Shown here: piece after piece, positions 23,501 through 34,712 of the stretch
Layout of the letters: each line of letters begins with the position of its first letter
Numbering within the stretch: the stretch's first letter is position 1
NCBI GenBank assembly: GCA_905250075.1
Contig: CAJNOP010000020.1
Coordinates: 254,214-318,213 of the forward strand
Direction: 5' to 3'
DNA: 64,000 bases
Origin: Rotaria sp. Silwood1
Lineage: Eukaryota; Rotifera; Eurotatoria; Philodinida; Philodinidae
Made by a program: the position numbers and the translations under genes
The notes under the pieces: model-generated
What the model was told of the DNA's origin: nothing
Database searches by the model: none
Seen by the model: the letters and a program-made list of their open reading frames with translations, nothing else

Positions 23501-25159
23501 AAAAAATCTTTGATTATTTTATTGATAATATTGATCATATAGAAGATTTTATTGATTTAGCTCGTGAAGATGGTGCAACACCATTATTTAAAGCATGTCA
23601 AAAAGGTTATGATTCATTAGTTAATAAAATAATTAAATTTAAACCTAATATTGGTTTACTTAAAAATGGAGAATCGGTTCGTATATAAAAAAAAAACATA
23701 AAGAAATATAAATACATATGTATGCTTTGTTATATATATATACTGTTTTTTGCTTTCTTCTTATTCTAGTGTTTGCATGCTGCTACAATGTTTAATCATG
23801 CTTCAATTGTTCGTACACTTATTGATAATGGTGCTAATCCATTATTAAATAATTGGGAAGGTATGACAGCTGTTGATTTAGCTAAAGAAGCTCAACTTAA
23901 AGATATACTTGATATATTAATGAAATCATTAGCAACAAAATTAAGTGAACATGGTCGACAATATTTATTACATAAAAGTACACGACGAAGTGATGCTGAT
24001 TTTAATTTAGAATTAATTGAAAATGAAGATGATGATGAATGGAAATTATATAAAAGTTTAAAATCAGCTGCTGAACTTGAACGTTTTGAAGAAGAAATAG
24101 AACAAATACCAATTCTACCTAGTTTACCAACAATAAAAGGAAAACAAACAAATACAATGAGACAAACATTAGCCAATAAACCACATCGTTATCATTCAAC
24201 ACCAATTTCATAATGTTTAATTTTCTTTTTTTTTTCTTGACATTATTTTTCATAGAATCAACCTTAAAAATCCCTTATGAAATATTGTTTTTCTTTTAGA
24301 ATAGAAGCTATTCTCTCTTCATACGATTTTGTATTGTTTTATTTTTTGCGTACTAACCTTTTGCAAGAAGAATAGCTTGAATACCATATTTAAATACATT
24401 AAAACTAACCGCATCATTTGGACGAAGACTAACTAATGAAAGTAATGTTGTTCGATGATCTTTACATCCTGACCAGATTTGACTAGATAAAGAAAAATAT
24501 TTAGTTTTCATAAAATAAAAATCGTAACATGTTTACTTATTACAAAGATTTTCTAATAATTTATTATATAAATCACCTTTAAGTAATAATATATCATCAT
24601 TTACTTAAAAGAAAATAAATCGTCTAATTAAATATATTTTTAATATATAAACTTACATATATTAAAATTTGAATAAAGTTCAACAAGTAAAGATTCAAAT
24701 GATGGATGTTTTGGATCAGCAAGACGTAAACGAGTCAATGCTTTTTCATATGGTTTTGTTTGACATTGACTTTCAAAACTATAATAAATATTTTCAATTT
24801 TAAAAATAAAATAAAAATCAAAACATAATTTTTGTTTTTTGTTTCTATACAACTTACTATTCATAAAGAAAATCAATTGGATCATCAGGTTTAATTCGAG
24901 TTACTTGAAGAAATGCTTCCGATATAATATCTCGTGCTTTTATACGATCTTAGAAAAATCAATATTATTTTCAAAAAACTAAATTACTCATTTTAATTTT
25001 TTCTTTACCAAGATATGCTTGATCAGATTCAAGACTACCACTAACAGATGTCGATGGTGATGATGGTGATAATGTTGAATTTGTTAGTGTTGTTGAGGTT
25101 AAATTCGATGGAGTTAATCGACCACCAGGTATACTTTTTGGTTGAAAACGTGTAGTCAT
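20559..25159 (-). CDS. TPGS1: Tubulin polyglutamylase complex subunit 1 (TPGS1)
   Basis: Seven exons: 25159-25009, about 24951-24861, 24778-24656, 24602-24543, 24482-24355, 22074-21924 and 20727-20559. The phases I checked (25009/24951, 24355/22074, 21924/20727) are all consistent. TPGS1 is the scaffold subunit that targets the TTLL1 polyglutamylase to axonemes and neuronal microtubules. After a Ser/Thr-rich N-terminus the protein shows the family pattern: a helix ending KPDDPIDFLYE (dimerisation-helix-like, as in ARPEEPIAFLAHYF of vertebrates), DLYNKLLENLCN, LVSLRPNDAVSFNVFKYG, and a C-terminal ITLDEFQKLAMPIYLKTIKK. Its length of roughly 285 residues fits the family. Introns 5 (about 2.3 kb, holding an ankyrin gene on the other strand) and 6 (1.2 kb) are unusually large. 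It is divergent from eL34 and lies directly upstream of CFAP74 on the same strand. Recognition rests on recalled family sequence. Confidence 0.8.
20728..21923. other. Large TPGS1 intron
   Basis: 1.2 kb without coding frame. The part at about 21180-21600 is richer in G+C than its surroundings and resembles transposon-derived DNA, but no terminal repeats or target duplication were found. Confidence 0.35.
22675..24213 (+). CDS. Ankyrin-repeat protein, nested antisense in a TPGS1 intron
   Basis: Two exons, 22675-23676 and 23770-24213, joined in phase 0 (GAATCG to TGTTTG). ATG 22675 is chosen because the longer frame begins at a TTG. About 480 residues: a poly-Glu tract near 20-40, an Asn/Ser-rich low-complexity region to about 95, then about seven ankyrin repeats from FHIAALTGNLNLLQELL to AATMFNHASIVRTLIDNGAN. 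Consensus TPLH/TALL and G-(H/F)-x-x-(V/L) positions are clear (for example DGSTPLHVSCERGFTDVVQL). A helical acidic C-terminus follows. It is probably an intracellular binding scaffold; no enzymatic domain is seen and the partner is unknown. The whole gene lies inside TPGS1 intron 5 on the opposite strand. Repeat 5 or 6 (LDGVTPLFLIVQYGQEKIFDYF) is degenerate. Confidence 0.85.
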
Positions 25160-25515
25160 TAAGAAATAAATAATCTATAGACCTAAAAAAAAAGAAAATT
25201 GAAAACTACCATTAATGAATACTAATTACTAAGCAACGGCCTTTATTAGAAAAAAGAAAACTTTTTCTAATATACAAATGCATTTTGAGCGAGGTTCGAT
25301 CATATATATTTTTCATCTTAGTTTTTATTCGATATTCATTATTAACCAATCACAATAGATATATATAGATGAAAATGAGTCTATGTTTATTTATTCGTTT
25401 TTTTTTTTTTTTTTATTAAAAATTTTTTCTGCAACATTTGACAATCAAAAATTTTTTATTTATAATTATTAGATCATCTAGGACAAGAAGAAAATAAATT
25501 TATAAAAAAAAAAAA
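25160..25515. promoter_or_regulatory. Divergent promoter region between TPGS1 and eL34
   Basis: 356 bp separate the two ATGs, which point away from each other. It contains long T and A runs and no ORF, and must carry both 5' ends. No TATA box or other motif can be assigned with confidence. Confidence 0.5.
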
Positions 25516-26083
25516 ATGGTCCAACGATTAACTTATCGTCGTCGTTTATCATACAATACAAAATCAAATCGGGTTCAAGTGTATGTTTTTTTTATTTATG
25601 TTTAAAATCATTTTATTTGAAATTAATCTATTAATTTCTAGTGTCAAAACACCTGGTGGTAAATTAACATATCAATATGTTAAAAAACGAGGTACAGTCC
25701 CCAAATGTGGTGATTGTAAAGTTGAATTACCAGGAGTAAGTTTTATTTTGTAAAAAAAAATAATTATTATTTAGTTTATTATTTAGATAAAAGCATCTCG
25801 TCCAAAACAACGTATGACAATGACAAAACGATTAAAAACTGTTTCACGTACATATGGAGGTTCACGATGTGCTAAATGTGTTCGTCTTCGGTATAGAAGA
25901 AAATATTTTAAAATATTTTTTTATTTTTATTTTTATATAATTAAAATTTTATATTTTAGTATTGTTCGAGCATTTCTTATTGAAGAACAACGTATTGTTG
26001 CTATGGTTATGAAATCAAAAAAAGTAGTTGCTCCAACAGAAACAACAGCAACAACACAACCAACAAGCCAAAAAACGAAATAA
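25516..26083 (+). CDS. RPL34: 60S ribosomal protein eL34 (RPL34)
   Basis: Four exons with exact GT...AG junctions: 25516-25580, 25642-25735, 25787-25890 and 25960-26083. The product, about 128 residues, starts [18 protein letters not shown], the eL34 signature, followed by [15 protein letters not shown], the zinc-ribbon pairs CGDC and CAKC, and [21 protein letters not shown]. It is a structural protein of the large cytosolic ribosomal subunit. The last 20 residues, rich in Thr, Gln and Ala, are a lineage-specific tail. It is strongly conserved, with no sign of decay, and makes a good marker for the expressed codon use of this genome. Confidence 0.97.
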
Positions 26084-26296
26084 AACATAAGTTTTAGTTT
26101 TGTTGTTCGTTTGGCAATTATGATTATGATTATTATTTGTTTTATGATGTTAAATCTCTCCTTTTTTTGTTAACATCATCTATTACCAACTTGATATTGG
26201 AGAGATATAAAGAGAAAAAGAATAAAATATAATAAAATGAACATCAAATAATCAATTTATTTTGAATTGCAATGATTTCTATTATCATATAATCTT

Positions 26297-26917
26297 ACGA
26301 GGGAACGTTTTCAACTGTCCAATCGCTTTTGAGTTCGAACTGTGTGCATAAGGTAGACCCCAGTGAGGTATGAAAAACCTCAAAATGATAAGTGCTGTTA
26401 GGCCTTCTGTCCAGAGTTATAGGCATTTTACTGGAATTTTAGCCTATGGCATGGTACATACCGAAAAATCGAATGACGATATTTCGACCTGAGATTTTGC
26501 CCAGAGATAGGTCTATTTATGAGTAGGATGCTCTGAAAATTTCAGCTCAAAAGAATGTTTCCTTCCTGAGATATAAAAGTCCCAAGAATCACTCATATCC
26601 CACGAAGAATGCTAGAATTTTTCGTTTTTTGGAACTTTTATATCTCAGGAAGGAAACATTCTTTTGAGCTGAAATTTTCAGAGCGTCCTACTCATAAATA
26701 GACCTATCTCTGGGCAAAATCTCAGGTCGAAATATCGTCATTCGATTTTTCGGTATGTACCATGCCATAGGCTAAAATTCCAGTAAAATGCGTATAACTC
26801 TGGACAGAAGGCCTAACAGCACTTATCCTTTTGAGGTTTTTCATACCTCACTGGGGTCTACCTTATGCACACAGTTCGAACTCAAAAGCGATTGGACAGT
26901 TGAAAACGTTCCCTCGT
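26297..26917. mobile_element. Near-perfect 620 bp palindrome, probable MITE with TTA target duplication
   Basis: Two arms of about 284 bp (26297-26580 and 26634-26917) are reverse complements with about five differences, separated by a 53 bp centre. Ends read CGAGGGAACGTTTTCAACTG, and both outer ends are bordered by TTA (295-297 and 917-919 of this kilobase), consistent with the 3 bp TWA duplication of PIF/Harbinger-type elements; CACTA elements also make 3 bp duplications. There is no coding capacity: the minus frame at 26841-27170 is chance. High arm identity points to recent insertion or arm-to-arm conversion. Confidence 0.8.
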
Positions 26918-29404
26918 TAGTTGTATAATGAACGAATTTTTTGAATTTAAAAATGAACATTATGGTAGCGAATAACGACGTATTCTTTTGTTTTTGAGAG
27001 CACAGAATTGCAGTACGTAGTACAATAAGTACAAACTCCGAGAGTGGAAATTCATCTTTAGAGGAGCACAAGTCTCTCATGCTACATATAACTTTATGTT
27101 GGATACAAAGGAAAGAAAAAAAAACATTGATTGGATTAGAGAATGAAAATGTATTATAATAACTATTCAAGATAATTTTATTGAATTATTCAATGTCTAT
27201 TATAAAAGTTTATCTTTTGAATTATCTAAATAGTGCATAAATCAAATGATTTTCAACAGATATCAATTATTTATCTAATTAAACAATTAAAAGATGGATA
27301 AGTATTCAGACATTCTCGTTTGCAGTTTCTAATATGAAATAGAAATATGTATCTAAGTTATCATTAAAGATTTTCTATATCAAATGATAATAAAATTTTA
27401 AAAATAAATTGAAGAAATCATTTCATAATACTACTCGATACAAATACATTATAAATTACTTCTATCAATACAATATTGCTGTTCTTATTTGTATTCACTC
27501 AATCATTTTGAATGAATAGAACTTGGCTTAGTATGAATGAACTTGATAATTAGTCACATTCTTATTATGAATGTATGACTTCCTGATGAAAAAATTTGAA
27601 CAATGTTGTTATACAATAAAAATAACTTTTTATAGTAAATCAAACATTAATGACTTTCTAATGATTGTCAAAAAAAAAACAAAGGCTTGTTTAAACGAAA
27701 ATACATAACATCTGCTTTTTTTGATATCTCTCATTAACAGGTTTTTTTTTATATAGAATTTGTGCAACTCGGATAAAGTTAATTGATTAAACATGGTTAT
27801 TAGTAGAGTGGTCGAAAGGATGACCATCTTAATCTCAAAAAGTTTTCGTTTTTGTTCAGCTTTATATTGTTTTTTTGCTCATTCATTCTTAAAAACACTC
27901 AAACCCTTCTTCAAAAATCCGATCAAATTTAGTGAAAACTTTTCAAGTAATCAACTTCTTCCTTTTCTCTCTATTTATTCGATCTCAGTTTTATTTCTTC
28001 ACGTAATTTTAACATTTAGTGAACAAGGAAATAATCAGATGACATGTTGTTTTCGAGTATGTCTTTTTTCATCACATTTGAGAATTTCTAAGTGTACTTT
28101 ATCATGTAAAAGTTTTTTTTTGTTACATATCTTCATTATTGTAATGAGTATAATCAAATATTCAAGATAAAAAGTACATTTTATATATGTATATGCTCGA
28201 ATAAATAAAAACAAGATGGGATGTGTTATTTACTATTGAACTATTCAAGCATTATAAAAAGAATACAATACATTAATATATAAATACACAATTATCGTAC
28301 CGACAACAATATTTGTTGTGCTATAATCCATACTCTGCGGCACTTTTTTGGATCGAACAGGGCAGGATGTCCTAAAAGACCGATACATTACTGTCTTGGC
28401 TGTATTTCTAAAATCGTGTTCACAAAACAACGACATCAAAAAGTATGTTGTCAAGACACAGATATATTTATTGAATCACTATTTGTAAGATGATATCATC
28501 GGTTTTTTTTTCCATAAGATTTTCTTTTATTGTTCAGGAATATAACAAATTGAAGAAGATGAACATCGACAAGATAAGATGACAATAAATTGTATGTGCA
28601 CTATAAAGATCGGTCTATTGAGAATAGAAGAATTTTTTCCTATCCTCTATCTTTTTGAAGTAATGGTCAGGGACTCATCTCAAACGTGAAGTATCATCTT
28701 AGCTTGTTATCTTGTTGGTATCATCATCAGAATCAAATTATATAGAACTCATAAATTAGTCTTTTGCAATGATGTGGTAAAATAACGACAATAAAAAAAC
28801 AAAACATAGATTATTTTTTCTTTTAATACTAAAATTTGCAGGATACAAAGACCTAATCCTGTGTGTTATGTAAACTTTAATCTAAGTCGAATTTTATTAT
28901 TCAATATTTTTTTTTATTTCATTATATTTAATTTATTTATCGGTTTTACATAATTAAGAAACAACATTCAACTATAAGTGTATATTTATTCTACTAGATA
29001 TTTAAAATATTTCTATGATATTTTGATAATCATTTGAAATTAATCATTATAGTGTTATTTTGCTTAATCTCGTTCTTAAAATTTTTCTTTTATGTAAAAT
29101 TTCGTTTGAGAATTAGCATGACAACAACAACAACAACAAACAAAAAAAAAATCACCTCATACAAAACAACAACAATGAGATTAATTAGAACAAGGCGAAA
29201 GATAACCATGTATACAGGTAAAGAAGGTTGACAATAAATGAATATACATATAGAATAATGGTTAAATCCGATATTACAAATAAAACTTGAACCAATTGTG
29301 ATATAAGCTAATAAATAATAATGAAAAATGGAATATTTTCTTATTGATCAATTTTCATTAATTAAAAATTCATTTGACGGTTCGTTTTGTTTGGTTTTTG
29401 GGAT
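26918..29404. other. Intergenic, nothing recognised
   Basis: 2.5 kb of AT-rich DNA between the palindrome and the Flower stop codon. Frames such as 27793-28170 are Phe/Leu/Ser-rich and have no family likeness or splice pattern. A G+C-richer patch at about 28310-28430 may be an old element. Confidence 0.45.
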
Positions 29405-30286
29405 TCAAGGTAATGGTGTAAAATTAAAGCCTTTATCACCTGTGCTACTTGCAACATTTACTGGAGGACCTTCAGGTATTGGTTGTCCACGATTACTAGT
29501 ACCTGCACGTTGAAGCATTTCTTCTAATGGTGCTCTACAAAACAAAACAAAAAAAGCCGGATTAAGATAAATAAACATTTTTGAAAATCAAAAATTACTT
29601 TTTGCCAACAGCTAACATAAATTGTATAGCTCCATTAGCAAGTAGACAAATAAAACCAAGTACAATACTTATTCCATGACATAATATAAGAGGTATAAGA
29701 GGTGGTCTAAATAATATTTAAAAAAAAAAAATACAACTCAAAAAATATAATTTTTTCTTTCTCTATTCAACATACACTGAATAAAGTACAGCTTTTTGCC
29801 ATGCTGGAAGTTGTTGAGAAAATTGTGCTGCCGGTTGTGTATATCGTACAAATTGACAACAAATTGGTACTTCAAACATAATTAATGCAAAGCCAAGAAG
29901 TCTAATTGATACATAGAAAAAAATTAATCTTATCACATATTAAGAAATATATATATGTATACGAACATCATTATAACACCAGCAAGGATACAAAATGGTG
30001 ATACACTCAATGCTCCAAAAAGTCCACATATCATTGCAACTAGTAGAAGAGAGAAAAAGAAAATGATAATATCATTAAAAAAGATAATGTTTTGTTTGTT
30101 TTTTTAAAATTTACGAATTCCAGTAACAATAGCAACAACTCGTATAAACCAACGAAACCAAAATGTTGTTCCTTCAGTTTGTGGTTGTTGATTATCAATA
30201 TTTACAGCTGTTTGAAATGCATTCATAGCTCGTCCAGCATAATTTGCACCTTGTGATGCTTGATTTGCAGTTAAATTATAACTCAT
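29405..30286 (-). CDS. CACFD1: Calcium channel Flower homologue (CACFD1-like)
   Basis: Five exons: 30286-30115, 30039-29967, 29901-29776, 29706-29599 and 29534-29405. All phases agree; the second donor must be GTTCGT rather than the nearby GTATAC to keep frame. The product, about 202 residues, starts with a polar segment, then FWFRWFIRVVAIVTGI. Four hydrophobic helices follow, including the family hallmark FEVPICCQFVRYTQ, whose Glu is the acidic residue linked to Ca2+ conduction in Drosophila Flower. WQKAVLYS comes before helix 3. Flower is a four-pass protein of synaptic and secretory vesicles that couples exocytosis to endocytosis and, in flies, marks cell fitness. The Pro/Gly-rich tail is lineage-specific. 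Confidence 0.88.
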
Positions 30287-32732
30287 AGTTCATTCAAATT
30301 CAAGAAAAAAACAATGAACAGACAACTAAATAAAATAATTTGTTTTTGTTAAAAATTCATCAATTTATACATTGATTTACTTATAAAAGATTGATCAGAA
30401 ATAAAAATATTGCTCTTTTTCGATACGAAGACGTTAGAATATATATATATATTGTTTTTGTAATGTGAGACAGAGCGGAAAATAAACAACAACTTTTTAG
30501 TATTAACACGACACATAGAGTGCGCCACATTGTAACTAATATCTACATGATGTGTAATGCCCTTTAGATTTGTAAGAATTCTTAAGACATTAGAAAATGA
30601 ACGCTTGAATCTTCATATGGATTATAGATGATCTCGTAATACCAATCAATTATACTAATCAACATGTAGAAATACTGATAAATTCGAAATATGAAAAATC
30701 ATTACGATAATGTCTGATCATCATTTCATAATAATAGTTTTGATTCTCAATGTAATGTGCTCTAGTATGACTAGTGCGTAGTATAAAGCATATGGATATG
30801 ATTTATTTTCTGTCAAAAAGACACATTTTTTTAAATAATAGTTTTGACTTTTGAGATAAAAGAATATGGAAAACTTTTAAAGATAACGAATTTTTTAAGA
30901 AATCTAGATCACAGTTCAGAAATATTTATGCTAACTGAGTAGACATGTCAGACAGAGAAAATAATTCTGTAAAATTTGCATAAAGTTTGGAACTATACTA
31001 AAGTGTGTGTATCAATTACACTGCACATGATTCTTATTCCTAGAGGAATACTCTCACCACAAAACAAGAAAAACTCCCGTTAATAGTTACTGTTGAGATT
31101 GAAATTTGATGTAAACATGAAGTTACTGTGGAAAAAACTATGATCTAATAAAGATTTTTTTCTTTGTTTTTGATAGAATTATTTAACTCGGAAGTTAATT
31201 ACTATTCTATCCTTTTGTATTATGTTTTCATTTATTGCTTATGGTGAAACAAATATTTATCAATAAACTAAACATACGTTTTGTAATCTCGTAAGATACT
31301 CTATCTATAAGATACATTTGGTCATAGCGAATTTAAATAAGAGAATAAAATTTATTTAGAAACCATTAAAAATATCTTATATGGATGTCTGAGTTATGAA
31401 CGTTCAGAAATAGAACTTGAAAATTTCAGATCATCATATTGTTTCGTTATTTAATTTTCACAGAAGACCGAAATCTAGAAAATATGATTTCATTCCGAAG
31501 CAGATTTCATATTCCATGAATTTCTCCTTTTTTTTTCTCTACTTATAATAAAATTTGTTCAAAATAAAACCGATTCGATTTAGTAGTATTTCTTTTCAAT
31601 TCAATTTATTGTAAAAGAAATTGATTTAGAAACTAAATCTTACAAATATAGAAATTACATTTCATAAGAAGATAATGTTTTTTGGCTACTGTGTATAAAT
31701 ATATAGAATTTGGTATTAATCATCAAAAAAAAAAGTAGTCTATAAGATTATTAACCATGGTCAGTGTTCGAGAAGTAAAAAAGACTGTGAATGCGTTTTC
31801 CTTGATCAAACTTTTTTATTGATTCTTTTTCTAATTACGACATGTAATATTTGTTTTTAAAGTTGAAGTCAAAAATATTGAACTACCGGAATATTAAAAT
31901 TATTTATTTCAATGCTAGTAGATTATCTTTGCTGACTTTTACTTTCATTTGATTATAAGGATTTCGTTACTGAACATACTGCTTTTCCTCCTCAGTCTCA
32001 ATCACGAAAAACATATTTCTCAACATCACTTTATTGTATTATATTCAACAATTTCAAGTGAATTACATTTACTTAATTCCTTATAATTACTTCTACATGC
32101 CAATATATAAAATTTGACCAGCAGAAAAAAAAACGAGAGAAAGAAATAAAGCAAATCATAAAATACAATAAAAAAAAGGACTCTACCTATTGACTGTCTT
32201 TTTTACTTCCAAATATTGAAGTTCATTATCGATCGTTACTTAAAACCTTATTGCACTATCAGTGTTTTTTAAGTCAAAAAAATCTAATAAATAATAAATT
32301 TGTTTTTCTAACAAAACAAAAGCATAAATAGGAATGCAATTTAATCAGCATGCATAATTTTATCTATACTATTCAATGCATAAGAGTTTTCAGTAGGACT
32401 AGAGTGGAAATCTATGAAGAAGAGAGAGTTTTGAGTTAGTATTTTTCTATCAACAAGTTTAAATGCCTTTCTACTTCAACGTAACCATTTTACAATTAGA
32501 AAAGATCATCCGTATGCTGGTTAATTGTTATTCTACAAGTCTACCATGTTGAAACAAATTCGACTTGATTGTATTTACTTTAGTACTGAAAACAATTTAT
32601 CTTCGGAAGTTTTAATATATTGAAAAATTCTTCGTACAACAAATTCTTTCTTTTTTTTTTGTATTTGAGTTCTATTAAAGATTAACAATCTCCCGTGCAT
32701 AGCACATATTCGATTTCATATGATTAAGTGTA
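30287..32732. other. Intergenic, nothing recognised
   Basis: AT-rich DNA from the Flower ATG to the transposon. The first 150 bp should hold the Flower promoter. No coding frame, RNA or repeat recognised. Confidence 0.45.
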
Positions 32733-34712
32733 CAGGGTGCGTAAAAATGTTTGTCCAGAGGGGGTAACTCTATGCTAACACATAGTAACCATAATGAATT
32801 TTATACCAAATGGAAGCGCGGAAAAATTGTGATATTCTGATGCTAAATTGTGAGGGTTCTGAAAATTTTTTTATAACGAACATAATTTATCTTTAGAATT
32901 TCGAGCTATTTCACTACGAAGAAGTTTATTGCTTGAAGCAATTCGAAGTGAATCTGATTGGAAGAGTTCGGTAGCATCAAAAGGATTTATTTTTCAAAAC
33001 TGATTAGTAAAATTAATAATCAGTGTGACGTCCATTGGCATTCCTCACTGCCTGAAGACGGGACGGATACGAACATAAAAGGGTTTCAAATAGTTCCATA
33101 TTTGATTTCATGTTAGTGAGAACATCTATGAGACGCTTTTTTTAATGTCTCTTGCTTATAACGATTCTCCACGGTTTTCGATAATATTTTTCGCTCAACT
33201 TCATGTTTAATTATTGTTTCAATATGTTCAGCGACATTCAGATCAGGTGAATTTCCAGGCCATGTGTCATTACCCCAAAAAGTGATATCGTTCTCTTTAA
33301 GCAAATATTGAGTCATATTTGCACGCATGCATGGCGCTTTGTCATGAACAAATATTACTTGATCAGGATCGATTACATTTTCTTCGTCCTTGAGAAATGG
33401 AAACACATACTGCATCAAAATAACGTCACGGAAATATTGGCCAGTCCAAGAATCACCCTTCTCCTTCATTACCCAATGCAGCTTTTTTTTGCCGTGAAAA
33501 TGATAAAAATACTAATACATGCTTGATTTTTTACCATTTCGCGATATCTTTCATCATCTGCAATATCTTCAACACTTCTTGCCCAAACTCTATCATTTTG
33601 ATAATTTGACCTGCGAATAGTCCAAACATAAAATTCGTCCGATGGTGCGAGATGAAAAAAATCCTCTTGAGTTCAGTCTCTTAGCCAATCACAAAACCAC
33701 AATCGGTCCGAGATATGGGTTTCTGTTTTTAAGGGTTTTGGAATAGCATGAAATAGTTTCAATTCATCCCTATGACGGTAATTATCGACTGTTGTTGATG
33801 TAACATACTCTTTGTATTTTGCTGCAATCTCTTTGACCAAAGTGTAAGAACTTCTTTTTTGCTTGCCAGTTGCAATGAGAATGAGATTTTGACTGGCATC
33901 TGATAATTTCAGTTTTCGACCACACTCGGAATAATCAGCGAAGCAATCATCGTACGATTTCTCCCACCACTCTGTGACAAATCGCGTACTGCGATGAATT
34001 TTCTCTACAATTCACTGTCGATTAATGAATGTTGCGCCTCCATCTCGAGCCTCATGAAAAGCAATACATTTGATTCTGTCGAAGATTCTTTGCTGTTCTG
34101 AATCGTAAGTACCAGCCATTTCCAAATAATTAAATTAACTTCAGCCACCAAAAGAATCGATTGTTTTTGTCTATATACCTTATATACCACGAAATGACTT
34201 TGCGCTGTTGCAGCGAGCCATGAAATTTTTATTCTTAGACAGATAGAAATGAAAAATACCATTTGATGAGTGAATCGAAATATGCTTGCAGAACAAAAAG
34301 ATACTCAATAGAGAATAGATAACGAGTACTGCTACACACTTTCTCTCATTTTGCTGGCATACCATCATTCATATTCAGAAGTAGAAGATTAAAAAGTGAG
34401 AGAATGAACAAGAATGACATCATCTTATGTGCTGGACCATGTTGAATGATTTACACAGTGATACTTATATAAGTTTGCCTGGCAAAAAGCACATTTCTTA
34501 CCTGAAAACTCATTATCGATACGTCATCACGATGATCCTGTACAAATTTTCAGAAATAAAATATATTCGTTATAAAAAAATTTTCAGAACCCTTACAATT
34601 TAGCATCAGAATATCACATTTTTTCCGTGCTTTCATTTGGTATAAAATTCATTACGATTACTATGTGTTAGTATAGAGTGATCCCCCTGGAAAAACATTT
34701 TTACGCACCCTG
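32733..34712 (-). mobile_element. Tc1/mariner-superfamily transposon, full length with long terminal inverted repeats
   Basis: Ends are exact inverted repeats (CAGGGTGCGTAAAAATG / CATTTTTACGCACCCTG) bordered on both sides by the TA target duplication. Inverted similarity extends inward for about 170 bp (32733-32903 and 34543-34712), longer than in most mariner elements. Length is 1980 bp. A single transposase, read on the minus strand, fills the middle. Arm divergence of roughly 10% and the damaged ORF indicate an inactive copy, though its ends could still be recognised by an active relative. Confidence 0.92.
33113..34119 (-). pseudogene. Transposase of the DD37E Tc1/mariner type, broken by two TGA stops and a frameshift
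   Basis: From ATG 34119 the frame reads a helix-turn-helix N-terminus, then TGA after FINRQ, then IVEKIHRSTRFVTEWW. A second TGA occurs in WLRD-stop-TQEDFFHLAPSDEFYVW. A one-base slip in the A8 run near 33485-33492 shifts to the frame encoding LHWVMKEKGD. Catalytic residues remain: Asp in SDEFYVW, Asp in VIFVHDKAP, and Glu in GNSPDLNVAEHIE, with 37 residues between the last two by direct count. Both stops fall where Trp or Arg codons would fit, so single transitions explain them. It ends at 33113. Confidence 0.85.

Noticed and set aside
26841-27170. 109-codon minus-strand frame
   Set aside because: It starts in unique DNA and runs into the arm of the palindrome; no conserved feature and no splice signals.
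27793-28170. 125-codon hydrophobic plus-strand frame
   Set aside because: Phe/Ser/Leu-rich with no helix pattern, family likeness or splice sites; expected by chance in T-rich DNA.
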